Below, in pieces: positions 33,360-44,144 of a DNA stretch of 64,000 nucleotides. The position numbers and the translations under genes were made by a program. The first letter of the stretch is position 1; each line of letters starts with the position of its first letter. A model generated the notes under the pieces. The model was not told where the DNA came from and ran no database searches. It worked only from the letters and a program-made list of their open reading frames with translations. This stretch comes from Cylicocyclus nassatus (Eukaryota > Nematoda > Chromadorea > Rhabditida > Strongylidae), in NCBI GenBank assembly GCA_958299035.1, contig CATQJL010000316.1, forward strand, positions 11,068,347 through 11,132,346, given 5' to 3'.

Positions 33360-34420
33360 AAATGTACTTACTTACATAGACTACTCAGTTGGCCAGTCCT
33401 CACTGGTCCTGCGGGCCCCAACTTTTGACCATTCGTTGCAGTTTAGGGCAATCGCCATCCATGAACGTCTTGACACGTGTCCGCGATTGCTGGTTGTTCC
33501 TGAATTAGATTCTAACAGCTGACGCAGCTGGTTTACGCGGGCAACAAATACGTCGCGCCATCCTTCGGTGGTTACGTAGAGGTTTTGAAGTTCTTGGAAT
33601 CCATTTCAATGTTGTCTATCTGTTGCCTTCTCTTCTCATTATATGTCCGGTCCATCTACGTTTGCTCTCCAAAAGTACTGTGCTGAATCTTGTAGACGCG
33701 AAAGTTGCCTAGAGTCAGAACTCCGAATCCTGAAAACAGTTCAAAATTGAATAGCTTGAGAAGCTTTCTCTCGGGCGACCTGTGTGCTGCTAACCCTTCA
33801 TAGTTGCCAAAGTGCCAGCTCAGGTTTCGGCTGCGTAACACAGAGCTGAAATGACTGCAGCATCAAAAAGGTGAGCACATAGATTGGGGTCAGCAAGATG
33901 ATCTATAGCTCCTCTCAGTGGTCCGAATGTGCTCAGGTCGCTTTCTTTCTTCTACTGAGTTCGTCCCATGCTGATGGTGCGCCATAGGTAAACGTAGGAG
34001 GTCTCTCTCACCGGTAATCCATCCAATTGTAACTAACCATTACTCCGCCAGGCGTTTCTTATGAACCGCGTCTTAGCACGATTGACTATGAGCCGTATCC
34101 TTTTTAAACTTTGGAATTCGTTCAAACCTTTTCGGCTTCGCCAACGGGGTTCGAGGATAGAACGATATCGTCTGCGAAACAGAATTGAAAGGTATCGTCT
34201 CCACTCGTATTATCCTCTTTTCATCCCAGTCGAGTGACTGCATGCAGTACAACAGTGAACAGCTTTGGCGAAAGATGCCGCCTTGACGTACTCCTTTTCT
34301 GATATGGATGTAAGGCGTTTGGTCGAATAGCTCTATCGTAGTGGTGCATCCTGTATTGCAGTCCGCTATTGTTCTTTTTTTCAATCTTCTTTTAAGCAAA
34401 ATCATAAATACTTCTATTGG
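33360..34420 (-). mobile_element. RTE LINE 3' remnant
   Basis: On the minus strand I read RTIADCNTGCTTTIELFDQ and KGVRQGG (34360-34270), FADDIVLSSNPVGEAEK (34180-34130, catalytic Asp pair kept), RWTGHIMRREG (about 33660), and the conserved C-terminus RVNQLRQLLESNSG and SWMAIALNCNEWSKV ending at a stop at 33381. A very short 3' end with GTAAGTAAGTA follows, as expected for RTE elements. Frameshifts break the frame between these blocks. It belongs to the same clade as 110-2440. Confidence 0.85.
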
Positions 34421-36129
34421 ACATAAGTCCCGTCATCTGCAGAACTTCACACGACCATGCTCCGAAAAGCTTCGAAAAAGAGTTAGAGTAGAGGTCGTTA
34501 GACCACAGCGGATTGATTTTCTAAACAAGTAACACATTCTAATATTAACGTGTCTGTTCCAAGGCCTCCTGCTTTCCCCCATAGGAACGGAACACGTTCA
34601 GGTCATGTTAGAAAATCGGATAGACAGCATGTGACATTTTTCGATCAGGACCGTTGCAAAAAACGAAATTCAAGAATCAGTGAATTTTTGTAAGAAGAGT
34701 CTGTTAGTAAAGACTCAGTTGAAAGAATTTAGCTTTTAGTTTTAACTGGTTTTCTTTGTGATATTGAAGCTAAAGCAAAGGCTAAGAAGTGTATGAGTTC
34801 AAAAACTCGAAGAGCTACCCACAACTGTGTGAGAATGATAAAAAGGATTTCACATTTAAATAGGGTGGGGAGGACTCTGCAATGTCAATTCCACAGAAAA
34901 AAGCTTCTTTTGTTTAGACTTCAAATTGCTCTTTTTCCCGATTTCGCTGTACTCATAAGCTCATAAGCTCATTAACATTGCAGAAAAAAGCTTCTTTTGT
35001 ACAAACTTTGATTTGCACTTTTTCCGATTTTGCTGTACTCGTAAACTCATAAGCTCATTAACACTGCAAAAAAAAGCTTCTTTTGTACAGGCTCTGAATT
35101 GCTCTTTTTTCCAATTTCGCTGTACTCATAAGCTGTTCTAGATGCTTTTTTGCATAGAGCCAGCAGGCCCAAGTGTGGTATAGTACCAATTTTTACTGGA
35201 ACCCTGCTAAAAGGAGATGATGTGGAAGCAGCTGCATGAAAAGTTTCCTTCCTCGCCATCTTGCGTTCTCACAGTATATTGGACGATGAGGCGTGACATT
35301 TCAAACTTAGTCGTTGGTGTACACCTCGCATCTCGGAACTCATCGCTTAGAAAAATGAACATAGTGCTGGCTGAGTTCTCTATTGGCACCAACTTTGTCA
35401 TTTTGTACAGATTCATAAGTTTCTAAAGAAATACCGCAATCAACAATTCGCTCACTCCAAAAAGGAGGCGAAAAATTTTGTGCTAAAATTATACTTATTG
35501 CGACGTTTTTGGACTTTGGAGCTTGCTCAAAATCACTAAAGCATGTCTTCCTTTCCTCTTTGCACTTGTTTACTTTGTTCACTGAAAGAGCGATTGGATA
35601 ACTGAGTACTTCTGGATACTACTTCAAAACAGATGCGATTGCGGCTTCTTAAATGGTATGAACGAGCTTTTGGGCCACCCTGTACCAATCAAGCACACTA
35701 TTAGGGCGCCTTCATACCGTGTCGTTATATGCATCGAAATACTTAGAATTGCCTTGAATTTACAACGTGTTCATTACAGGTGGTAAATTTGGAGACATCT
35801 GGTAGGTTGCGTAGGAAATTTACACAGCGTGGTGGATTTGCACGAGTTATTCCATGGGTCCGAGTTATCCCCCTCCCTTTCCTCCCCACGCAAGTCCTTA
35901 GGATCGAGTTATCACTCCGGGTATAATTTACGCGATTCTGCGACGCGATTTGACAATGCCTCAATTGTCCAAAGCTCAGATAAGCGTATTCTAAATATAA
36001 AAAGTGAAATATTTCATCAATCCACTAAAGTTCCACACATGAGCCAGTGTTAAACTCGAAAACATCTGACAGATTGAAAGATCGAGTGGCGACTGAAATT
36101 GTGTGAAGCAGTCACACGGCTCTAGTCCT
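34421..36129. other. No gene; short tandem repeat inside
   Basis: Apart from the 34893-35134 tandem repeat I see only short frames. The strand-overlapping frames at 35207-35426 cannot both be coding and neither shows a domain. Confidence 0.4.
34893..35134 (+). repeat. Three-copy tandem repeat, about 87-bp unit
   Basis: Each unit carries AAAAAGCTTCTTTTGT, TTGC(A/T)CTTTTT, TTTCGCTGTACTC and AAGCTCATTAACA(C/T)TG. Confidence 0.8.
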
Positions 36130-36516
36130 TAGGGTTGCCGCACTGACTGCAGCTGACTGCAGCTGACCGCACTGACCGCACCGGTCGCTGCCTCCTTTCG
36201 TAAAAAAAAACGACGGCGATTACGAATACACGTGATTAACGCCTAAGAAAAACATAAGTTCCATCACAATTCTTCACATTCAAATTTTGGCGATAGTTTT
36301 CTTTGGTGTGTTCGTATTTGTTCCAAGTCCTCCTATTATTGCACACACCTGTTTTGTAACATTGTAGCCCGCGTTGTCTTTTGCTTTTAGGTATATATTG
36401 TTGTTAGTTGTTTGAGTCACAACTATTTATCCTCTCCACCTTTGGGCCTCAGCTGCTGCGAACGTTGCAGTCAGTGCGCTCAGCTGCAATTTGCTGCGGT
36501 CAGTGCGGCAATCTGT
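36130..36516. mobile_element. Probable foldback element with CTGAC/GCAG-rich ends
   Basis: TTGCCGCACTGACTGCAGCT on the left matches the inverse of GCTGCGGTCAGTGCGGCAA on the right. Each arm has internal short repeats of GACTGCAGCT/GACCGCACT. No clear target duplication was found. Confidence 0.55.
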
Positions 36517-36929
36517 GACTACGTATGTTATTAACCTCCTGCTTTCTGCAGCAGAGTTGGAATTGTGGTACAAAACAAGGTAAAGGGGGCATGCTCCATG
36601 ACATTGCATCCATTCAAATGTGTAAAACCTAAGTCTTTTCCAGCTGAAAACAAAAGACTGACCCTCTGTTGCTAACGTTTTAAAAAGCCGTCAAAACACA
36701 TTGGCATTTCAGCAGGCACTAATCAGCTGAAGCTGTTTGAGGTTACTCAAGCAAACAAACATATTCACTTTGAGGCATTTAAATTGTGTCAATGCAGGAT
36801 CACTTGACCGTAAACCAGCAGCTGTTGTTTGCTATAGTTTGCCGGAGTTTGAGCTCAAGGATCTTAGGAGCTCGGCTTCACTTCGTATGACAGCTATGTA
36901 ATGGAGTTTATTTGTGCTGTCAAAAATAA

Positions 36930-37280
36930 AATGGAACGCGATTTGGCACAGCTATGCCTGCTATTTCCATCTCGCACTCTTATTGACATTTTCATGCATT
37001 CGCTCTGATTAAAGCAAAAATCCAATGAAATAAAGTGCACTTGCTGTAAAAAAGCTTGTACTCCTATGGACGTCGAATGTTTAATTTTCATCAAAAATTG
37101 TTCAAAATTAGCACTCATCTGAAACGCTCTTACAGAAGGGCATCTTACTGCACTAGTAATGAATTAATGAAGGTGCAAACATCGCTACAGAATTAAGATT
37201 CAAATTCAAATCCTCCTCAACAAGTGTAATAGGGCACTGGCAAAGATGATTGTACCCGCAAAATCTCGTTGTTCGCGAGC
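36930..37280 (+). repeat. Dispersed repeat with a single hairpin unit
   Basis: It matches 38215-39366 in order (ACAGCTATG, CTCTTATTGA, TTCTGATTAAAGCAAA-like, GACGTCGA, then a single CTCTTACAGAAGGGCAT unit, then AACAAGTGTAA and GGCAAAGATGA). It has one copy of the unit that is expanded ninefold in the other locus. Confidence 0.8.
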
Positions 37281-38097
37281 TAGTCTCGCACTCACCTGAT
37301 ACATAAATGAAGTTAGAAAACGTTGTGTCATAACAACTACTTTGACACATAATAAGCTCAACACTTTCTGACACCTATCAATGTCAAAAGTGAGCAGGGA
37401 GTGAACAAATCTGTTGACGACAAGAGCAAGTGCATTGTGGGCTTTCCATATGGGATTTTTATCTCGATAAGCATCAAACTGTGGTTATTACTGTTGCAAT
37501 GAGCAGCGGCGGGGCATGGAGCAGTACTTGAGTGCAGAAATTTGAACCCGCATCAGATTAAGATAACCCCCAACAGTTCTTCGTGCTTCTTTTTCAAACA
37601 AAAAAAGCGGCAACGATTGGTCCTGACCTAACGCGTTTGTTTTCTGCTTCACGAAATAAGTACTTTCCCTTTGCTAGGGCCCAAGAGCTCAGTCTTTTGG
37701 GTTTTATTTTCTTTTCGGTTTTGCATATAATAACTTGATACTCTTCTCACTTTTGTACCCTTGAACCATATAATTTTTGTCCTCGATCACTAATGGAGTC
37801 AGGTAAAAAATTTTGCTCATTCGCGAAAGTGTCAATGGCATTTTCAATAAAAGCGCCCATGACTTTTGTTCAAAATCATAGTGTTTGTGAGCGAATAATG
37901 TCACCAGCTTTTGTTCTTTACATGAATGTCACCTGATACCGCAAGATTTTTGTGAAAACCATTCCGGTGAACTTTAGTGGAAAGTCAAACTATTCATGAC
38001 ATCAGTGAACTTCACGTACAGCTATTTCAAATAAAATTGAATTGGCAAATACGCACTATTGCCGAACATGGAAGGATGTCGCTGCCTTTCAGCTGTT
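37281..38097. other. No gene recognised
   Basis: Only short frames; no repeat or domain identified. Confidence 0.4.
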
Positions 38098-38220
38098 CAG
38101 GGTGTCCCGAAAAAGAATCGATCGTTTGATATTTATATCTTCTTTTTTTAAGAGAAATTTGCGTTGCTTCATACTTTAAAGCAGCTGGCTTCAACTTAGA
38201 TTTACTTCATATTTTTTCGT
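38098..38220 (+). mobile_element. Mariner-type element end (CAGGGTGTCCC), partial
   Basis: CAGGGTGTCCCGAAAAAGAA, CGTTTGAT and GCTGGCTTCAACTTAGATTT match the left part of 56309-56988. The right end is missing and no TA precedes it. Confidence 0.65.
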
Positions 38221-38389
38221 AATATGACACAGCTATGACAGTTATTTCGATCTCGCGCTCTTATTGAGCTTTTAATGCATTCGTTCTGATCAAAGCAAAG
38301 ATGCAATGAAAAATGAGATGCACTTGCTTTAAAAGAAGCTTATACTACTATAGACGTCGACTGTTTCATTTCCATCAAAAATTGTTTAA

Positions 38390-39245
38390 AGTGATCACTA
38401 GTCCAAAATGCTCTTACAGAAGAGCATTTTACTGCACTCAAGGAATGAAATTGATGAAGGTGCAGACATCGCTACAGAAAATTTTTTGAAATTAACTTGA
38501 AATGCTTTTACAGAAGAGCATTTCACTGCACTCAAGTAATGAAATTAATGAAGGTGCAAACATCGCTACAGAAAATTGTTTGAAATGAGCACTAGTTAAA
38601 AAAGCTCTTACAGAAGGGCATGTTACTACACTCAAGCACTGAAATTAATGAAGGTGCAAACATCGCTACAGAAAATTGTTTGAAATTAATTTGAAATGCT
38701 CTTACAGAAGGGCATTTTACTGCACTCAAGTAATGAAATTAATGAAGGTGCAAACATCGCTACAGAAAGTTGTTTAAAACTGATTTTGAAATGCTCTTAC
38801 AGAAGGGCATTTTACTGCACTGAAGTAATGTAATTAATGAAGGTGCAAACATCGCTTCAGAAAATTGTTTGAAATAAGTACTAATTTGAAATGCTCTTAC
38901 AGAAAGGCGTTTTGATGCACTCAAGCAATGAAAATTAATGAAGGTGCAAACATCGCTACAGAAAATTGTTTGAAATCAATTTGAAATGCTCTTACAGAAG
39001 GGCATTTCACTGCACTTAAGTAACGAAATTAATGAAGGTGTAAGCATCGCTACAGAAAATTGTTTGAAATGAGTACTAATTTGAAATGCTCTTACAGAAA
39101 GGCGTTTTAATGCACTCAAGCAATGAAATTAATGAAGGTGCAAACATCGCTACAGAAAATTGTTTGAAATTAATTTGAAATACTCTTACAGAAGAGCATT
39201 TTACTGCACTCAATTAATGAAACTAAAGAAGGTGCAAACATCCCT
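38390..39245 (+). repeat. Nine-unit tandem array of a 94-100 bp hairpin repeat
   Basis: CTCTTACAGAA-type units start at 38411, 38505, 38605, 38699, 38794, 38894, 38989, 39089 and 39183. Spacing is 94, 100, 94, 95, 100, 95, 100 and 94, because two linker types (short AATTAATTTGAAA and longer GAGCACTAG or GAGTACTAATTTGAAA) roughly alternate. Each unit contains AAATGCTCTT-ACAG-AAGAGCATTT or a close variant, a 10-bp stem with a 4-nt loop. It also has a weaker TGCAC/GTGCA pair. Most substitutions in the stem keep pairing as G-U in RNA. Confidence 0.9.
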
Positions 39246-39366
39246 ACAGAAGTGGCCTCATTAATAAGACTTTGAATGGAAATCTTCCTAAACAAGTGTA
39301 AAAGGGGGCTGGCAAAGATGACTGTGCAGGCAAAATTTCGAGTACTCTGCGTTGATACCACTGCTT

Positions 39367-39866
39367 NNNNNNNNNNNNNNNNNNNNNNNNNNNNNNNNNN
39401 NNNNNNNNNNNNNNNNNNNNNNNNNNNNNNNNNNNNNNNNNNNNNNNNNNNNNNNNNNNNNNNNNNNNNNNNNNNNNNNNNNNNNNNNNNNNNNNNNNNN
39501 NNNNNNNNNNNNNNNNNNNNNNNNNNNNNNNNNNNNNNNNNNNNNNNNNNNNNNNNNNNNNNNNNNNNNNNNNNNNNNNNNNNNNNNNNNNNNNNNNNNN
39601 NNNNNNNNNNNNNNNNNNNNNNNNNNNNNNNNNNNNNNNNNNNNNNNNNNNNNNNNNNNNNNNNNNNNNNNNNNNNNNNNNNNNNNNNNNNNNNNNNNNN
39701 NNNNNNNNNNNNNNNNNNNNNNNNNNNNNNNNNNNNNNNNNNNNNNNNNNNNNNNNNNNNNNNNNNNNNNNNNNNNNNNNNNNNNNNNNNNNNNNNNNNN
39801 NNNNNNNNNNNNNNNNNNNNNNNNNNNNNNNNNNNNNNNNNNNNNNNNNNNNNNNNNNNNNNNNNN
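39367..39866. other. Assembly gap (500 N)
   Basis: Exactly 500 N, a placeholder length. It directly follows the dispersed repeat that holds the tandem array, so the gap may hide more repeat. Sequence on its right (ACAGACAGAGAGACACGAAC, then CTTAGCCCGTCATTATA) resembles the edge of the 55.9-kb insertion. Confidence 0.98.
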
Positions 39867-39998
39867 ACAGACAGAGAGACACGAACACAAAACACGTAAA
39901 CGTATGCGTAAACGTTCTTAGCCCGTCATTATAAGTCATGATATTGCTGGTTTATACTTTGCCGAGTACAAATTGGGAAACGAGCTTTTCTTCTATTA

Positions 39999-40907
39999 GG
40001 TTGATTCATAATTAATGCACGTTTTTCTCACCTTTTCTTCCAGGAGCTGGTATTTGAGGTTAATCAATTTCCTCAAAAACTTCTTAAGCCATCTAAAAGA
40101 GCGTTTCTTCTAGTTTCTTATGCGCTTCTTCGCTTTCGTAAATCTCCGTTCATTTCAAAGTTCCGAGCCTTCAAACAAAAGAGACTAAATCCCAAAATTT
40201 TTGCTTTTCACTCTTTCTGCCCTAAATTCGTTAGGAATAGCCAAATTAATTTCAAAAATTATGCATAAGGATTAGAGAATTTTGTGCTACAATATGCTAT
40301 TTGAACAAAATTCTTCATGGAGTCCGAGCCGAGAAACTCAATTGCGAACTTTAATAATCGTCGCGGCCCTTCCGTGCAATAAATCTTTGAGGCAAAAGGC
40401 GATTGTAGGTCTTTTGCACTATCCAGCAAGGGTAGACCTAGTTCATTTGATGGTAGTAAAGCGCTAGGGTTTTCTCACTTTCCAGCGGAGAAAAACGAAA
40501 TAAATTCAAAAATGATCGATTTCTGAACCCGCCGAGATGCCAGGAAAAAGTGAGTGCTTTCGACTTTTTCGCGACATTTTCTTTCAAAAAATTTCCCTTA
40601 AATCCAAACTTGGCATTACTGCTCAAGAGACCCTTGGCTACACGATGAGTGAAGTCTGCTTTACCCTACTTAATTTCAACACAAGTTACGCTTTTTCAAA
40701 ATAGAAGCTTCTGAAAAATATTGTTGGCAATCTTCAGGCCAGAAAATCTTTCTTGTAATAGATGCAGTCACGCAAAAGTATCTATTTTATAGACACTGAT
40801 TTGATGGTTACAGTAGTTTTTATTGCGATTAGATACGTCTTTTTAGGAAAGAATTATCTCGGTTGGAAGTTGAAGTATAGAAAACGTGCATTAATTGTGA
40901 ATCAACC
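39999..40907. mobile_element. 909-bp TA-flanked MITE inside a receptor exon
   Basis: The ends are GGTTGATTCATAATTAATGC and the inverse GCATTAATTGTGAATCAACC, with TA at 39997-39998 and 40908-40909. The receptor copy 1 gives the empty site. No transposase frame was recognised. Confidence 0.85.
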
Positions 40908-41681
40908 TAATATATCCCTTCGACCATGACATTCCTACTATATTTCTTTATGTCAACACTGCCATTATTATCATTTTAAAGAGCAGCAATCTATTTCTAA
41001 GATCACTTGCTCAGGATCTATGCCCTAATAGTAAGCGACAGCTTTGATTAGATTTAGCAAAAATTTTAAAAAATGAATTTTCTTCTGCAGGTGGTGTTGT
41101 AATGTGATGATTTTGATATTTTTGTAAGGAAGTGATTCAGAGAACTTCCTGTGGAACGCCGTTGCGGGAGATTTCCATTGTGCAATTCATCAAGACCTAC
41201 TTTAGATATGAATTCTATGCGGCTACCGTACTCTCTAACAATATGACAGCTATTTTAGCTCCAATAACATACATTGAAGTGACAATTATTTCTTTATTAA
41301 TTTATTCATTAAGGGTGTAAAATGAATACGTGAGTAAAATAGCAGTCAAAACCTGAGTAATGAGAGACGTAATGAAGCAACTATCAAATATAATGACAAA
41401 AAACAACTGATTTCCTAGCGAGAAAAAAATGAAAACACAGTGAGACCAAAATTGAGAAAAAATCCGGAACAAAGTAACAATAACAAGATAAACGCAATAC
41501 ACTATGATCAGGGAAAGAAGACGAACTGCAAGAAAACTTAGAGCATCTTGACCGAGCAATTTGTTGAAATCCGACAACACTCTGAGGGTGAAGAAATTTG
41601 ATCGCAAAACGAACTTGGCTGTAGGAGCTCTTAATTTCAAGGAAGCCTCTCTCACTTTGAAGGAGGACATGACGAAGAATT

Positions 41682-44144
41682 TTGATGATGAATGATGATG
41701 ACAGTCTTTTGGATATAATCAGTCTTTTTGCTCTCGCTAATGAAAATGTTGAATCTATCATACTCGGAGATTTCAATTTACAGATTGACTGGGTAAATTT
41801 GAAGGCTTTGAATAGTGCATCTGCAACATTTCTGACTTATTTTGTCAGGAATGGACTCGTACAATCCGTATCTTCCCCAACTCATGAAAGTCATATCCTT
41901 GACCTAGTTCTTTCCTCTGCTGTTAAACTTTTCAATACGAGCGTACTTCCACCACTTGGCTCTTCGGACCACGGGATGGTTCGTTTTGAAGTGCTTGATA
42001 TTCCCAAAATGTCTACTCTTCCATTTCCAGTTCCTGACTTTCACAAAGTTGATTACAAAGCTTTGAATGAATACTTTTCTGGTATTGATTGGCTCTCTCA
42101 GTTTGATCAGTATAGGTCGTGTTCCGATATATACCAGAGATTTTGTAAAATATTATATGAAGCTTTCAGTATATTTGTTCCCTTCAAAATTCCAAGTTTA
42201 GCTACTGCTAAATTGCCTCCACATATACAAGCACTAAACCTGCAAAAGTGCCGACTATTTGAAGAACTTGGTGATCCTTTGCATGATGATTTGTATAAGA
42301 AAGTTTGCTCAGACATTGACCATCATATGAAAAAGTTTTTGTCTAATCGTGAGCGTCGGCTTGCACTGAAGTCTTCTCGAAGCCTCTTCCTTTATATCAA
42401 TGCAAAAATGAGACCTAGTTCAAATCTGCCCACCCTTCAAAATGAGCTTGGTGTTCGATTTTCTAACAATGCCGACAAGGCGAAAGTGCTTGGAGAGTAC
42501 TTTGCCAGTGTCTTTAACTGTGAAGACAGTTTTGCTGCACCTGAAGATAATAGTATGTGCCAAAGACGGAGTAAAATTTCCTCTGTATTCTTTGAATCAT
42601 TTGAAGTGTGCCGAATTTTGAGACATCTCAAAAGCTCCGCTACTGAAACTTATGATGGCATACCTCAAATTGTATACAAAGAGTGTGCCTCATCGTTGGC
42701 TACTCCTTTGGCACATATATTTAATATATCCATGCTATTAGGTGAGGTTCCTGCACTTTGGAAGCATGCACTTGTGACGGCTATCCCAAAGGTCCCGGGT
42801 GCCAAGTTGGTGAAAGAGTTTCGTCCTATCAGTCTTTTACCGGCAGTTGCAAAAGTGATGGAAAAGTATGTCCGAGATAAACTTTTGTCTTGGATCAACA
42901 GATCTGACCTAGTCCCTGCTGAGCAGCATGGTTTCATCAATGGAGCTTCTACAACAACTAATTTGGTTGATAGCATTTATGACTGGACCCTCGCCTTGAA
43001 CTGCAATAAATGTGTTGATGTGCTATACATAGACCTATCAAAAGCATTTGATAGAGTTTGTCACGACATATTACTGCATAAACTCAAGACGATAGGCATT
43101 GATGGCCCGCTCCTGTCCTGGTTTACATCTTACTTGCACAATCGTTACATGACCGTTAGAGTTCAGGACAAGTACTCAAAAACTTATTGTTGCAAGAGCG
43201 GTGTCCCCCAAGGAGGAGTTTTATCGCCTATCCTCTTTGTTTTGTATACTTTGGAATTACCGTCCCTGCTTCGTACCTCACAGAAAGTAAAGGTTCAAAT
43301 GTATGCTGATGACATAAAAGTATATGGAATTTATGATGCGGAAGATCGTTTTGAGGTGCAGTCTGCCTTACAACTATCCCTCGATAAATTAGTGAGATGG
43401 GCTTCGTCTTGGAATTTGACCTTGAATCTTGATAAGAGTTGCGTACTGCACATAGGTAATGGCTGTGCTGGTACTTATGAGGTTAACAATGTCGTGCTGA
43501 GATCATGCGGCTCAGCTAGGGACTTAGGAGTATACGTCGATCCCAGACTTAAGTTTTCTGAACACATCGATGCTGCTGTTAGAAAAGCGTACACCTCCTT
43601 GTTTGTACTCATTCGCACAATAAGGAGTAGCTCGCCTGTTCTGTTGACGCGTCTCTACAAAGCACTTGTTCGCCCTCATCTTGAATATTGTAGTCCAGTT
43701 TGGAATCCTGCACGAGAAAAAGAAATCTGCAAACTGGAAAAAGTGCAAAAAACCTTTACGCGTCTTTTGTACAAGCGAATCCATTCTGACAGAAATCTTC
43801 CAGGTTATGAAACTCGTCTAAGGATGTTCAATCTGCAAAGTCTTTCAAATCGTCGTAAAATTTCAGATTTAGTGTTTTGTTTCCAAGTTTTAAGAGGTGA
43901 AAATAGATTGAAGGCAAGCAAATATTGGATATTCATGCCTGCTAGTGAAAGGTCGGGAGGATTCAACTTGCACTACCTAAAAATAAAAAAGCACAATTTT
44001 TCGAAAATGTACAATAACATATTCTGCAGATCTGCCAGATGGTTCCAGCAGTTGCCTATGGAAGTGATGTGTTCGCTGAACTCAAGCTCTTTCAAGACTA
44101 AGCTGTTGAGAACTGACATTCAGTTTTCATCATTGAACTTTTAG
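41682..44144 (+). CDS. LINE B endonuclease (partial) and reverse transcriptase
   Basis: An 820-codon frame without stops. Residues 1-150 are the second half of the apurinic-type endonuclease (IILGDFNLQIDW at about 27, LGSSDHGMVRF at about 92), which nicks target DNA. The RT follows: AIPKVPG and FRPISLLPAVAKVMEKY (about 365-390), EQHGFINGASTTTNLV, DLSKAFDRVCHDILL with the first catalytic Asp (about 449), KSGVPQGGVLSPILF (about 505) and MYADDIKVYG (about 540). The C-terminal tail has LYKALVRPHLEYCSPVWNP and FCFQVLRGENRLKASKYW. The first ATG is arbitrary because the upstream half of the endonuclease is missing. The frame is much better kept than its relatives at 24383 and 16362, so insertion is comparatively young. 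Confidence 0.88.
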   Translation: MMMNDDDSLLDIISLFALANENVESIILGDFNLQIDWVNLKALNSASATFLTYFVRNGLVQSVSSPTHESHILDLVLSSAVKLFNTSVLPPLGSSDHGMVRFEVLDIPKMSTLPFPVPDFHKVDYKALNEYFSGIDWLSQFDQYRSCSDIYQRFCKILYEAFSIFVPFKIPSLATAKLPPHIQALNLQKCRLFEELGDPLHDDLYKKVCSDIDHHMKKFLSNRERRLALKSSRSLFLYINAKMRPSSNLPTLQNELGVRFSNNADKAKVLGEYFASVFNCEDSFAAPEDNSMCQRRSKISSVFFESFEVCRILRHLKSSATETYDGIPQIVYKECASSLATPLAHIFNISMLLGEVPALWKHALVTAIPKVPGAKLVKEFRPISLLPAVAKVMEKYVRDKLLSWINRSDLVPAEQHGFINGASTTTNLVDSIYDWTLALNCNKCVDVLYIDLSKAFDRVCHDILLHKLKTIGIDGPLLSWFTSYLHNRYMTVRVQDKYSKTYCCKSGVPQGGVLSPILFVLYTLELPSLLRTSQKVKVQMYADDIKVYGIYDAEDRFEVQSALQLSLDKLVRWASSWNLTLNLDKSCVLHIGNGCAGTYEVNNVVLRSCGSARDLGVYVDPRLKFSEHIDAAVRKAYTSLFVLIRTIRSSSPVLLTRLYKALVRPHLEYCSPVWNPAREKEICKLEKVQKTFTRLLYKRIHSDRNLPGYETRLRMFNLQSLSNRRKISDLVFCFQVLRGENRLKASKYWIFMPASERSGGFNLHYLKIKKHNFSKMYNNIFCRSARWFQQLPMEVMCSLNSSSFKTKLLRTDIQFSSLNF

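Noticed and set aside
38390..39245. CRISPR array
   Set aside because: Units repeat along their full length with no unique spacers, and the context is eukaryotic.
39170..39939. Frames of 189-241 codons
   Set aside because: They are open only because they run through 500 N.
41302..41776. Two overlapping minus frames of 122 and 130 codons with hydrophobic stretches
   Set aside because: They overlap in different frames, run antisense into the LINE B start and show no splice sites or family match.
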